DNA from: Paraburkholderia acidicola
Lineage (GTDB): Bacteria > Pseudomonadota > Gammaproteobacteria > Burkholderiales > Burkholderiaceae
NCBI RefSeq assembly: GCF_002362315.1
Contig: NZ_MTZV01000006.1
Coordinates: 1,798,001-1,862,000 of the forward strand
DNA: 64,000 nucleotides
Reading direction: 5' to 3'
Shown here: piece by piece, positions 34,199 to 43,037 of the stretch
Numbering within the stretch: position 1 is the first letter of the stretch
Layout of the letters: every line of letters starts with the position of its first letter
Made by a program: the position numbers and the translations under genes
The notes under the pieces: model-generated
The model's database searches: none
The model's input: the letters and a program-made list of their open reading frames with translations, nothing else
Told to the model about the DNA's origin: nothing

Positions 34199-35104
34199 AT
34201 GGACAGCGTGTCGGATCTGGCTTTCTTCGAACTCGTGATGCGTCAGGGCAGCCTCACCGCGGCGGCCCGCGAACTGGGCGTTACCACACCGTCGGTAAGC
34301 AAACGGCTTGCGCACATTGAACGCCGGCTCGGCGTACGTCTGCTGAACCGCACGACGCGCAACATCAGCCTGACCACCGAAGGCGATCTTTATCTGACGA
34401 ACGGGTCCCGCATCCTCTCTGAGCTTGCCGAACTCGAACAGCTCGTCACGAGTAGCCGCGCGGAGCCATCGGGGTTGCTGCGAGTCAACGCCTCGTTTGG
34501 CTTCGGGCGCGCGCATGTTGCGCCAGCTATTTCCGCTTTCGTCGAACGTTATCCGACGATGGAAATCCAGTTACATTTGACCGACCGGCCCGTGAGCCTG
34601 CAGGAACAGGCGTTCGACGTCGGTATTCGCTTCGGCGATGTGCCCGACGCGCGGATCAACGCACGGCTGCTGGTAGAGAACCGGCGCCTGGTGTGTGCAT
34701 CGCCGGCGTATCTGAAACGATGCGGGACACCCAGGGCACCGCGCGATCTCGCTCACCACGACTGCATCGTGCTGCGCGAAAACGACTCGGCATACGGCAA
34801 CTGGCATTTTCTGCGCGGCAAGAAATCGGAGATTGTGAAGGTGCGTGGTGCGCTAAGCAGCAATGACGGGAGTGCCGTGTTGCGCTGGGCGCTTGAAGGT
34901 CGTGGCGTCGTGGTGCGCTCGGAGTGGGAGATTGGCGACGCGCTACGCGACGGTACGCTTGAGCTGCTGCTCGGTGAATGGGCGCTGCCGAATGCTGACA
35001 TCTATGCGGTGTATCTAGAGCGGCATCGGTTGTCGCCGAAGTTGCGGACGTTTATTGATTTTCTTGGGGTGTGGCTTAAGGAGAGTGTGGAGAAGAAGGT
35101 ATGA
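34199..35104 (+). CDS. LysR family regulator
   Basis: Regulator of 301 residues with N-terminal HTH (LAFFELVMRQGSLTAAARE, TPSVSKRLAHIERRLGVRLL, RTTRNISLTTEG) and an effector domain (DVGIRFGDVPDARINARLL). GGGGAGA precedes the ATG at 34199. Divergent from the dehalogenase-like gene with an 86-base shared promoter region, so it probably regulates that gene. Confidence 0.92.
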   Translation: MDSVSDLAFFELVMRQGSLTAAARELGVTTPSVSKRLAHIERRLGVRLLNRTTRNISLTTEGDLYLTNGSRILSELAELEQLVTSSRAEPSGLLRVNASFGFGRAHVAPAISAFVERYPTMEIQLHLTDRPVSLQEQAFDVGIRFGDVPDARINARLLVENRRLVCASPAYLKRCGTPRAPRDLAHHDCIVLRENDSAYGNWHFLRGKKSEIVKVRGALSSNDGSAVLRWALEGRGVVVRSEWEIGDALRDGTLELLLGEWALPNADIYAVYLERHRLSPKLRTFIDFLGVWLKESVEKKV

Positions 35105-35121
35105 GTGCGGTGTGCTGCTGG

Positions 35122-35682
35122 CTACTGCGGTAACGTGTAGTGGTAGCGAACTTCTGTCAGTTGAACGCCGCCGATCTGGATGAGTTTGCTGGAGTCGTCT
35201 TGAGCGAATCCGTTTCGGTCATAGAACGCTCTGGCGTGGTGGTTCTCCGAGAGCACCCAAAGCGTGGCAAATGAATACCCGGCAGTGTGCAGCAGTTGAC
35301 GTGCAGCATCGCTTAACCGTCCGCCTATGCCTTTACGCCAGAATTCGGGCAGGACGTAGAGCGCTTCTATTTCCGCCCAGTTGTTGTCTTTGTCTTTGTC
35401 CCGACAAGCGCCGCAAGCAGTCCAACCGATGATCGTCTCATCCACCTGGGCTACGAGCACGTGTGGCGTTCCCGCCTGAAGCAATTTTCGCCATGTCGCT
35501 GCGCGTGCCTCGATGGAAAGGGTCTTCAGGAACTGCTCCGGCATGATTCCTTTGTACGCTGCCTGCCATGAGGCCACGTGAACTGTTGCGATGGCCTCGG
35601 CGTCTTCGAGTGTGGCTTCTCTTATTTTCACGGGCACGGCGCTCGGCGGGTTCCTTGTGTTGCTGCTGGAAGGGATGTTCAT
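35122..35682 (-). CDS. GNAT family N-acetyltransferase
   Basis: Protein of 186 residues from the ATG at 35682 (a GTG at 35712 overlaps the PhzF gene). GNAT features: KIREATLEDAEAIATVHV, the acetyl-CoA loop EFWRKGIGGRLSDAA (x-G-x-G-G/R type), and HHARAFYDRNGF. Substrate unknown. It begins 19 bases after the stop of the PhzF-like gene and is probably co-transcribed with it. Confidence 0.87.
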   Translation of the reverse strand: MNIPSSSNTRNPPSAVPVKIREATLEDAEAIATVHVASWQAAYKGIMPEQFLKTLSIEARAATWRKLLQAGTPHVLVAQVDETIIGWTACGACRDKDKDNNWAEIEALYVLPEFWRKGIGGRLSDAARQLLHTAGYSFATLWVLSENHHARAFYDRNGFAQDDSSKLIQIGGVQLTEVRYHYTLPQ

Positions 35683-35701
35683 TTCTAACGTCAACGGTCG
35701 A

Positions 35702-36616
35702 TTAGCCTTCACCCACGAGCTGAAACGATCCTTCCATCACGCTCACGCATTTACCGCCGACGCGAACTCGTGCATGACCATCCTGCGTGTCGACTGTCGC
35801 GAACAGGATGCTTGGGCGCCCCATGTCCACGCCTTGGGCGACGCGCAATGACAGCTCATTCAAACCTCGAACCTGAGCGATGAGCGCGGCGGTGGCGGCG
35901 GTCGCGCTGCCTGTGGCCGGATCTTCTGTCATACGCGGTGTGAACATCCGCGCCTCCAGATCGCAGTCAGTTCCGACCCTGGCGCGGTCGGTGTCGCGTG
36001 TATAGGCATAGATGGACACGGCACCGTCGATCGGCAGCAAGCTTTTATACTCGACGAGATTCGGCACACAGCGCCGCAGCGCATCGCGTGAAGCAAGTTC
36101 AACGACGAGAAATGGAAGACCGACCGAGGCGACCTGTGGAGCATGCGCGTCGGTTCGAATGTCGTCGGAAGCGAGTGAGAGACACGCGGCCACCCGGTTT
36201 GCGGCGGCGTGTGACAGGCGAGTTAACGGCTCTGGCGCAGTGAGTTCGGCGCCAACAACCACCCCGCCCTCTTTCAACTGATTGACGGGAACCAGACCCG
36301 CTAACTCCTCGAAGACGAGCCGATCTGGCAACGGATTCCGGTCGGATGCCGCCTTTGCAGCGAGCACAAACGCCGTACCGATGTTCGGGTGTCCCGCGAA
36401 CGGTATCTCGCGGCTTGGTGTGAAAATTCTGACCCAAGCGGTGTGGGCGGTATCGCGGGGAGGCAATACGAACGTCGTTTCAGAGTAAGCAAACTCGTTC
36501 GCGATTGCCTGCATCTGACTCGTCGACAAACCGGCAGCATCAAGGACGATCGCAACCGGGTTGCCTTTGAATTTTTCGTCTGTGAAGACGTCGGCGGTGA
36601 TGTAGCGGCGGTTCAT
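35702..36616 (-). CDS. PhzF family isomerase-like protein
   Basis: Protein of 304 residues with two diaminopimelate-epimerase-like halves. Conserved: DVFTDEKFKGNPVAIVLDA, catalytic Glu46 in EFAYSETTF, PFAGHPNIGTAFVL, and TEDPATGSATAATAALIA. PhzF catalyses an isomerisation in phenazine synthesis, but most members lie outside phenazine clusters, as here, and act on unknown substrates. The ATG at 36616 starts the conserved RRYITADVF strand; the upstream extension is probably not coding. Confidence 0.9.
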   Translation of the reverse strand: MNRRYITADVFTDEKFKGNPVAIVLDAAGLSTSQMQAIANEFAYSETTFVLPPRDTAHTAWVRIFTPSREIPFAGHPNIGTAFVLAAKAASDRNPLPDRLVFEELAGLVPVNQLKEGGVVVGAELTAPEPLTRLSHAAANRVAACLSLASDDIRTDAHAPQVASVGLPFLVVELASRDALRRCVPNLVEYKSLLPIDGAVSIYAYTRDTDRARVGTDCDLEARMFTPRMTEDPATGSATAATAALIAQVRGLNELSLRVAQGVDMGRPSILFATVDTQDGHARVRVGGKCVSVMEGSFQLVGEG

Positions 36617-36795
36617 TGTGTTCCTGGCCTGATCGACGGTTCGCTGGTGATGTGGATCATTATCGCTATGAGTTGCCGCTGGGACAGATACAGTTCTGCA
36701 GTGACGGGCCGGGCCAATGCGTCGAATGAGTGGGGCGACTGACTGCAAGATTCGTTCGGCCGAACCATGCCTGACGTACCGCGACAGACGTTCGA

Positions 36796-37092
36796 TCACC
36801 GGCCTTTCCCGCTGGGTATTCCCCGAGGCACAAACCAACCCACCAGCACAAGCGCGAGTCCGAGTACGAGATATATCCAGTCCATCTGGATTTGCCCGTG
36901 CAGTTCCGCGTATTGTGCCGTCGTAACGGTGTTACATATCGTGTGGTATTTCGTTCCGGTGCAGAATTCCGCGTGCCCATAGACCAGCGCATCGATTAAC
37001 CCCTTAGTGGCATAAGCAACGACAGCGAGACCTGGCGCGAAACGCACCAGCGCTAACCACGGTAGAACGGCCGCGAACCGCTTGGGATTCAT
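36796..37092 (-). CDS. Small membrane protein of unknown family
   Basis: Protein of 98 residues. MNPKRFAAVLPWLALVRFAP begins a helix (APGLAVVAYATKGLIDALVYG), then a Cys-containing loop (EFCTGTKYHTICNTVTTAQY) and a second helix (DWIYLVLGLALVLVGWFV). AGAGGA precedes the ATG at 37092. The paired cysteines between two helices would lie in the periplasm and may form a disulfide. Not recognised. Confidence 0.7.
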   Translation of the reverse strand: MNPKRFAAVLPWLALVRFAPGLAVVAYATKGLIDALVYGHAEFCTGTKYHTICNTVTTAQYAELHGQIQMDWIYLVLGLALVLVGWFVPRGIPSGKGR

Positions 37093-37238
37093 GTTCAATC
37101 CTCTGAGGACGTAAGCGCTATCTCGGATGAAGACGAGAGGTAATTCCATTCAACTCGTCGCGGTTTAAACATTGGGTACTGGTTGCCAGCAATCGACGCG
37201 GCTATGTCGAACGACCGCTTCAACGTTAGGGATTCGGT

Positions 37239-37883
37239 TCAAACGTCCAGAAGTGGTAGAAGCATTGAAAGATCATCGATCATGTACGGAGGAACGGGGA
37301 AACGTCCCGCCGCGGATTGAATCAACGCCCATGGTCCACGCCGCACAAACACCGCATGCATACCAGCCTCGATAGCCGGTGCGACATCGTTATCGAGGCG
37401 ATCTCCTACGTAGGCAATCTGTGACGGATCAAGTCCGCCACAGCAAGCAATGACACGCTCGAAAAACGCACGCGCTGGTTTCTCCACACCCCACGACGCA
37501 GATGAAGCAACGATGTCGGCGGGCACGCCCAGAGCGTGTAGTGCATGTTCGGTCTCGACGGGTTGATTGCCCGCAATTCCGATGAGCACGCCGGACTCGC
37601 GTAGGAGTTTGAGGCAAGCCGTCGCGTCAGGATAGAAGTCGTCGAGCGTGATCGAATATGCGTTGCCGCGCAATTCACGCTCTCGCTGCAGAGCTGAAAA
37701 ATCGACGCCGGGTCTTACGACCTGAAAAACTTCGCGATGATGCAGGCCGCGCTCGATAACTGCGCCCAAGGCAGCAAAGAACGCGAATCGTGTGACTCCG
37801 AGATAGTCTGCCCATTCACCCCAAGCGCGGCTTTCGTCAACGAGTGTCTCGCCGACATCGAAGAACACCGCTTTGATTTTCAT
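37239..37883 (-). CDS. HAD-superfamily hydrolase
   Basis: Protein of 214 residues. Motif I is FFDVGETLVDE (second Asp replaced by Gly, as in the phosphoglycolate/2-haloacid-like branch with D-V-G-x-T), motif II near GIAGNQPVE, Lys in WGVEKPARAFF and motif IV AYVGDRLDNDVAPA. These support a Mg2+-dependent phosphatase-type enzyme; the missing acid/base Asp in motif I suggests a non-phosphatase or altered activity. Starts with ATG at 37883. Confidence 0.87.
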   Translation of the reverse strand: MKIKAVFFDVGETLVDESRAWGEWADYLGVTRFAFFAALGAVIERGLHHREVFQVVRPGVDFSALQRERELRGNAYSITLDDFYPDATACLKLLRESGVLIGIAGNQPVETEHALHALGVPADIVASSASWGVEKPARAFFERVIACCGGLDPSQIAYVGDRLDNDVAPAIEAGMHAVFVRRGPWALIQSAAGRFPVPPYMIDDLSMLLPLLDV

Positions 37884-38024
37884 TTTTTACTCCGGAGTAA
37901 GGTCCACCAGGATAGTCGACAAGACGCAAGGCAGCAGGATTCATGCACGGAACGTGCGAGCGATTGTCCGCGCTTAAGCCGCTCCATCGACGGTGGCTTT
38001 ATCGTCGGTCGCTGTTCGATACCG

Positions 38025-39941
38025 CTAGCTGTCTCCAACTCGGGTGGACAGCTCTCCAATCCACGCTTCAAAATCGTCAAACATCGACCTGGACGACACC
38101 GCATTTGTCGCAACGCACTGCTCCCCGTGAACAACGAAGATGCGCGCATCAAGATCCTCAACTGACGGCGTCTGACTTCGCAAATCGAATTCACGCATCG
38201 CCTGCCCGGCAACACGCCATGCGTCGGCAGGAGCACGATTGCATTCCTCGGCCAGGTAGCTCGCTGACAGCCGTTCTCCAGTCAGGCTAACAAGCGCATC
38301 GTCCAGCGTGATGCCGTTGCCTGCTTTCCAGCAGTGTTCCGTTAGCAACGCACCCACAGCCGGGTTGTCCACGATATATCCCAACCTGCGCGTCAGATAG
38401 GCACGCATTTGCGCCGCAGCCATCTTGGCCAGCAGATAGCCGTGATAGTAGACAGCGATATCGTGAAACACGAGGTGAGGCATCGCAAGAACATGGTCCG
38501 TATGATCCGCGACGCCGAGGATATCGTTGGTGATCGCACAAGCCGCAGCAATAACGCGGTCAGGTGTGCGCTCCTCGTCGCTCATGCGATACAACGCTGC
38601 CTCAAGATAGGTTGGAATCAGATCGCGACGTTCCATATGTGCAAGCGCCGCCTGTTGCACCGCCAGCCGCTCCTGAATCATTGAGTCAGGCATCGAATTT
38701 CCGTCGCGGTCCGTCGCGTAGCGCTTCAACCAGCATGGATCGGCAGGCAACGCGTCGAAGAACTTGGCCTGCGTTTCCAGAAAAGCGGGCGTAGTCGGAG
38801 CAAATTCCTGGGCGAAACACGGCGAGTTGCGCGCAACGTTCGCAAGATGTGCGGCATGTCCGGCTTCATGGAAGAGCACCTTGAGGCCCTTCGATCCAGC
38901 ACCCGGTTGAGCCGGACGCGCAGTCGACGTGAAGCGTATGTCCGCGGGCATCCAGCCTGATGTGTCATCAACATAACTGGGTACCGGTACAACGCAGAAC
39001 CCGGTTGGAAATTTGCCAGGCCGGTCGAGCATATCGATCTCAATGCGTGCACCCCGATACGACACACCCATCTGTCGGAACGACTCTGACCAACGCTCGA
39101 GCGCCTTGGCAAACGGGAAGTACTGGTCGTCGCCGCCCGTCATCTCACCGCGAAGTCGGTACATGAGATTGTGTGGCAACAGCGCGTGCGCTCCGTGCTG
39201 TTGTACAAGCCGCCGTTGCGATTCGCGATGCGACTCGCGTGTCATTCTCTCGAACTGATCGAAGACCGCGAATAGTTGCTTTGACGTTATGCCGCTACGT
39301 GTGTGCAAACGGTATTCAAAGAAGTCTTCGAAACCCAGCTCTCGGGCAAGCGCGTTGCGCTTCGACACGATGTCAAGGAAGCCGCTTTCAAGCACCCAGC
39401 GCTCGAGGCCATGCAGCGCCTCGTGCGAACTCTTCCGCGCTTCCTCGTCGTAGTTCGTCGCCAGGTTGGTGCGAAGCGCGGCGGGAGATGCGGATACGCG
39501 CGCACCAGAGTCATCGATATGTTTTAGCTCATAGGACTGCCGCCGGGCATACAGATCGGCATCGAGTTCGGACAACTCCTTCAGTAAAGCTTCCGCATGC
39601 GGGCTCCCCGTCGCATTGCTTTCGAAAACTCGGACCCAACCTTTCAATCCGTTGACCAACGCATCATCGGACGATGCCGATGCGGCAGCGCCGAGCGTAG
39701 CAAGATGGTGTTTGCACTGAGCAAGACGCGATGCATCGCCTGTGAATAACTTTCGTTCCAGTGACGCAGCCGCAAGCGCCGCGTGGTCATCGCTCTGTCC
39801 GGTGTGCGTCAACCAGTAAAGCTCGCCTTCCCGGCGATGAATGCTCAGATAGTCTTGATTGAGGTTGTCGAAGAACGACTGTGCGGAATTCACGGCGATG
39901 GGCTCTCGGAGGTGGATACTGCTTTTTTTTGGAGCGCTCAT
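38025..39941 (-). CDS. M3 family metallopeptidase (oligoendopeptidase F-like)
   Basis: Peptidase of 638 residues. The zinc motif HEAGHAAH (H-E-x-G-H of clan MA) is followed by a Glu-containing segment (PAFLETQAKFF) providing the third ligand, and the helical M3 fold is evident around YHGYLLAKMAAAQMRAYL. No signal peptide, so cytoplasmic; degrades short peptides. ATG at 39941 is preferred over the GTG at 39956. It is large enough to be complete. Confidence 0.9.
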   Translation of the reverse strand: MSAPKKSSIHLREPIAVNSAQSFFDNLNQDYLSIHRREGELYWLTHTGQSDDHAALAAASLERKLFTGDASRLAQCKHHLATLGAAASASSDDALVNGLKGWVRVFESNATGSPHAEALLKELSELDADLYARRQSYELKHIDDSGARVSASPAALRTNLATNYDEEARKSSHEALHGLERWVLESGFLDIVSKRNALARELGFEDFFEYRLHTRSGITSKQLFAVFDQFERMTRESHRESQRRLVQQHGAHALLPHNLMYRLRGEMTGGDDQYFPFAKALERWSESFRQMGVSYRGARIEIDMLDRPGKFPTGFCVVPVPSYVDDTSGWMPADIRFTSTARPAQPGAGSKGLKVLFHEAGHAAHLANVARNSPCFAQEFAPTTPAFLETQAKFFDALPADPCWLKRYATDRDGNSMPDSMIQERLAVQQAALAHMERRDLIPTYLEAALYRMSDEERTPDRVIAAACAITNDILGVADHTDHVLAMPHLVFHDIAVYYHGYLLAKMAAAQMRAYLTRRLGYIVDNPAVGALLTEHCWKAGNGITLDDALVSLTGERLSASYLAEECNRAPADAWRVAGQAMREFDLRSQTPSVEDLDARIFVVHGEQCVATNAVSSRSMFDDFEAWIGELSTRVGDS

Positions 39942-40058
39942 CCTGACGCTCCACACGTACTGTCGATTGTCGATGATTCATGTCGCGACGTCGAATGACA
40001 TGTTCAATGTGCTAAAAAAATCTGTGACAATGACCTCGCCATCTACGAAGAAAATGCC

Positions 40059-40469
40059 ATGCACCTTGATCTGACAGACCACCCCGATGCCGACGACGAA
40101 GCTTTCGTCATCGAACAAACCCGAACGTATAACAGACGCTTCACGCCACGTGACGTACAACTGCTTTGTGTATTCGCCCGCGATGACGATGGCCAGATCA
40201 TAGGCGGACTGACCGCCAAAACCTACTGGCAGTATCTGGACGTTTCATTTCTCTGGGTCGACGAACGACATCGAAAATCCGGTCATGCAACGGCATTGAT
40301 GTCCGCTGCTGAGGCAGAAGCAAGGCGACGTGGTTGCAAGCATGCGATCGTCGATACCCTCAGCTTTCAAGCGCCCGAGCTTTATCGAAAGCTCGGTTAC
40401 GCCGAGTGGGGGCGTCTCACCGAAATGGCAGGGGAGTATGAGCGCTATTTCTTTCGCAAGCGTCTTTGA
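40059..40469 (+). CDS. GNAT family N-acetyltransferase
   Basis: Protein of 136 residues: GQIIGGLTAKTYWQYLDV, WVDERHRKSGHATALMSAAE (acetyl-CoA loop) and FQAPELYRKLGYAEWG form the core GNAT fold. It starts with MHLDLTDHPDADDEAF at ATG 40059. Its stop is 22 bases before the SDR gene, giving a likely operon. Divergent from the M3 peptidase. Confidence 0.88.
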   Translation: MHLDLTDHPDADDEAFVIEQTRTYNRRFTPRDVQLLCVFARDDDGQIIGGLTAKTYWQYLDVSFLWVDERHRKSGHATALMSAAEAEARRRGCKHAIVDTLSFQAPELYRKLGYAEWGRLTEMAGEYERYFFRKRL

Positions 40470-40491
40470 ACGACAACCATCCCAGGAAATC

Positions 40492-41274
40492 ATGCCTCAA
40501 TCATTCCCGTCTCGCCGGCTTGAAGATCGCGTCGCACTTGTCACTGGAGGTGGAACAGGTATCGGGCGTGCCGCTGCTTTGGCCTATGCCGCGGAAGGTG
40601 CGCAGGTAGTCGTCGCTGGCAGGCGCAGCGAGGAGATCGACGAGACGGTCCGGCTTATCAGAACGAATGGGGGAACAGGTTGCGCTGTTCCCACCGACGT
40701 GGCCGTCGCTCAACAGGTACGCGACATGGTTGACATGACCATCGAGCGCTATGGCCGCCTGGACGTCGCGTTCAATAACGCGGGGATCGAAGGGTCCTTC
40801 GCTCCGATTACAGAACTCACCGAGGAAGATTTCGACGAGGTCATTGCGATCAACCTTAAAGGCGCGTGGCTGTCGATCAAGTACGAGATTGCCGCCATGT
40901 TGAATCTCGGCAACGGCGGCTCGATCGTCAATACATCGTCCTTTCTGGCAAAGGGAGCGTCGCCTGGATCAACCGCTTATTCCGCCAGCAAGGGCGGCCT
41001 CGATGCCTTGATTCGCGCCGTAGCGATCGAGTACGGTCCACACAACATCCGCATCAACAACATCAATCCCGGCGCCATCAGAACACCGATGTTCGAAAGA
41101 CTCGGCGGTGATGAACACGTTGATTTGATCGAGTCCTACACGCCTCTACGCCGCATCGGAGAACCAGCTGATGCAGGCGATGTCGCTGTCTGGCTGTCGA
41201 CTGACGAAGCGCGTTTCGTTACCGGACAGACTTTGATGGTTGATGGCGGTGTTTCCATTCCACACGTTCGATGA
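40492..41274 (+). CDS. Short-chain dehydrogenase/reductase
   Basis: SDR of 260 residues: NAD(P)-binding TGGGTGIGRAAALAYA, NNAGIEG, catalytic Ser in TSSFLAKG, and YSASKGGLDALIR (Tyr/Lys). C-terminal NPGAIRTPMFERL and the W-L-S-T-D-E-A-R-F-V-T-G-Q end are typical of the glucose/3-oxoacyl-ACP-like subgroup. ATG at 40492 follows CCAGGAAA; the longer frame from 40330 would overlap the GNAT gene and is rejected. Substrate unknown. Confidence 0.92.
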   Translation: MPQSFPSRRLEDRVALVTGGGTGIGRAAALAYAAEGAQVVVAGRRSEEIDETVRLIRTNGGTGCAVPTDVAVAQQVRDMVDMTIERYGRLDVAFNNAGIEGSFAPITELTEEDFDEVIAINLKGAWLSIKYEIAAMLNLGNGGSIVNTSSFLAKGASPGSTAYSASKGGLDALIRAVAIEYGPHNIRINNINPGAIRTPMFERLGGDEHVDLIESYTPLRRIGEPADAGDVAVWLSTDEARFVTGQTLMVDGGVSIPHVR

Positions 41275-41305
41275 AAATCGATCAACCACACTCCCATCCA
41301 ACCGA

Positions 41306-41455
41306 ATGTCGTCAACAAACGACAGCACATCAGTTGACAACGCACGCAATCACATCGAAACTGCTCGAATGTTGACACCAATCGCCTCCTCCTTCGCTAA
41401 GTACAACCGCATGGGCGCCCATCTGGGCGTGCCACTGGAGGCCTGCTTGCGTTAG
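41306..41455 (+). CDS. Possible small protein
   Basis: A 49-codon frame (start MSSTNDSTSVDNARNHIE) ends just before an intrinsic terminator, which makes a real short gene possible. It lacks a ribosome site and any known motif, and the rest of 41275-41562 shows nothing else coding. Low confidence. Confidence 0.2.
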   Translation: MSSTNDSTSVDNARNHIETARMLTPIASSFAKYNRMGAHLGVPLEACLR

Positions 41456-41477
41456 ATTTGCAGCATTGGAGTCAACG

Positions 41478-41514
41478 GGCCTCGCCGGGAATACGGACGA
41501 GGCCTTTTGCTTTT
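41478..41514 (+). terminator. Intrinsic terminator
   Basis: GGCCTCG (41478-41484) pairs with CGAGGCC (41498-41504), followed by TTTTGCTTTT. It ends the GNAT-SDR transcript. Confidence 0.75.
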
Positions 41515-41562
41515 ATGGCGTCTCCGTTACCGGCATCACTGCATCACCAACGGAGATGAAAA

Positions 41563-41895
41563 ATGGAAAACACCAAGCCGTCACACGACTACACCAGCTC
41601 CTCGAATGAGGCGATCTACCCGACCAGAGGTCCGGCGCGGTCGACAGGTTGGGAAGCCGAACAGCACCACGCCAGCGGAAGGAACGCAGTACACCTCCCG
41701 CTCACGAGGATCTTTCAACCTTACGAATACTGGCAGCACACAGCGCGTGACGAAGCGGAGAACGACGCATATGTATCGTCGGCTTCCGAGCCCGATCCGC
41801 CGAAGAGTGGCTGGCCCACGGCCCCTCCTGTAGCCATCGCTAGCTGGTTACGGGGCTGGGCAATACGCGGTCTCGTTTATTTTCGTGTGCTTTAA
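41563..41895 (+). CDS. Hypothetical protein
   Basis: Frame of 110 residues starting MENTKPSHDYTSSSNEAIY, with CGGAGA just upstream of the ATG. The sequence is polar, Pro/Ser-rich in the first two thirds and has a short hydrophobic end (AIASWLRGWAIRGLVYFRV). No family is recognised. It is flanked by a terminator upstream and a strong hairpin downstream, which supports an independent transcript. Confidence 0.45.
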   Translation: MENTKPSHDYTSSSNEAIYPTRGPARSTGWEAEQHHASGRNAVHLPLTRIFQPYEYWQHTARDEAENDAYVSSASEPDPPKSGWPTAPPVAIASWLRGWAIRGLVYFRVL

Positions 41896-41933
41896 GCATG
41901 TCGTAAGCAAACCGCTTTAAGGAGCGGACACGC

Positions 41934-41967
41934 TGGGAGAGCGCCTGATTCGTCAGGCGCTCTCCCA
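41934..41967. other. Long perfect hairpin with TTCG loop
   Basis: TGGGAGAGCGCCTGA and TCAGGCGCTCTCCCA form a perfect 15-bp stem around the stable tetraloop sequence TTCG. No T-run follows on either side. Possible Rho-independent-like barrier, RNA-stability hairpin or end of a small RNA, between the hypothetical gene and the convergent LysR gene. Confidence 0.6.
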
Positions 41968-42018
41968 CGTCTAGCCATACCTAAAACGCTGACCCTTTAG
42001 CAAGCGACAACTCGCGGT

Positions 42019-42933
42019 TTAACGCTCCACGCCCGCAACCTCGACGCCAGCCTTCAAAAAATCGACAAAGGCACGCAGCGGCGCAGGCAGATGACGACGG
42101 CCCGGATAGTAGAGAAACGGCCCCGAAAAACGCTGCCACCACGGCTCGAGAATCGGCTCAAGCGCGCCGCTATCCAGATGCGGACGCAACATGTCCTCAA
42201 ACAGGTGAATCACGCCGACGCCGGCAACAGCCGCGCTGATCGCAAGATCGACTGCTGCACCCGGTCTGACGAGTAGCGGCCCCGTTGGATCCAGCCGTAC
42301 CACTTCGCCGTTCTGCTCGAAGTCCCAAGTCGGCTTCGCGCCGCCCGCAAACTGGCCGCGCAAACATGCATGCCCAAGCAATTCGCCCGGATGATCAGGT
42401 CTTCCATTCGCATCCAGATAGGACGGCGCCGCGGCCGTAGCAAAGCGCTGCACACGCGGCCCAATCGGAACCGCGATCATGTCCTGCTCGAGTCGTTCGT
42501 CGTAACGAATGCCCGCATCGCAACCAATCGACAGCACATCGACGAATCCATCCTCAACCACGACTTCTACGCGAATGTCCGGATAGGTTTTCAGAAACGC
42601 GGCAATGACGGATGGCAATACGATGCGCGCGGCACTCGATGGCACGTTGAGTTTGAGCGTCCCACTCGGTTTGTCCCGGAACGTGTTCAGGACATCGAGC
42701 GCCGCTTCCATCTCGCTGAATAGCGGAGTCAGTCTTTCGATGAGACGCAATCCCGCTTCCGTCGGAACCACACTTCGTGTGGTCCGGTTGAGCAGCCGCA
42801 AACCGAGCTTCGATTCGAGGCGACGCACGGCAATGCTCAGGCTCGACGCGGAAACGCCGCCTGTTCTGGCCGCGTCGCGAAAGCCACCCGCGCGAGCAAC
42901 CGAAACGAACGCTGCAAGATCGTTGAACTCCAT
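42019..42933 (-). CDS. LysR family regulator
   Basis: Regulator of 304 residues: N-terminal HTH (LAAFVSVARAGGFRDAART, SASSLSIAVRRLESKLGLRLL, RTTRSVVPTEAG), effector domain with DAGIRYDERLEQDMIAVPIG. Divergent from the aldo/keto reductase with a perfect 17-bp palindrome between them, so it likely controls that enzyme. Confidence 0.93.
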   Translation of the reverse strand: MEFNDLAAFVSVARAGGFRDAARTGGVSASSLSIAVRRLESKLGLRLLNRTTRSVVPTEAGLRLIERLTPLFSEMEAALDVLNTFRDKPSGTLKLNVPSSAARIVLPSVIAAFLKTYPDIRVEVVVEDGFVDVLSIGCDAGIRYDERLEQDMIAVPIGPRVQRFATAAAPSYLDANGRPDHPGELLGHACLRGQFAGGAKPTWDFEQNGEVVRLDPTGPLLVRPGAAVDLAISAAVAGVGVIHLFEDMLRPHLDSGALEPILEPWWQRFSGPFLYYPGRRHLPAPLRAFVDFLKAGVEVAGVER

Positions 42934-42950
42934 GGCGATTGTTCACTATT

Positions 42951-42967
42951 TTGAACGACCCGTTCAA
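42951..42967. promoter_or_regulatory. LysR operator candidate
   Basis: TTGAACG-ACC-CGTTCAA is a perfect 7-bp inverted repeat; a second half-site GTTC lies upstream (GTTCACTATTTTGAAC). It stands 18 bases from the LysR start and 71 from the reductase start. Confidence 0.6.
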
Positions 42968-43037
42968 TCTAGATCGGATTATCAAACAACGCAAGGCTAC
43001 CCATACTCCGGCTCAACACTTGCCAAGGAGTCACACC

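Noticed and set aside
40330..40491. Longer start for the SDR gene
   Set aside because: It would overlap the GNAT gene in another frame; ATG 40492 has a ribosome site and the family N-terminus.
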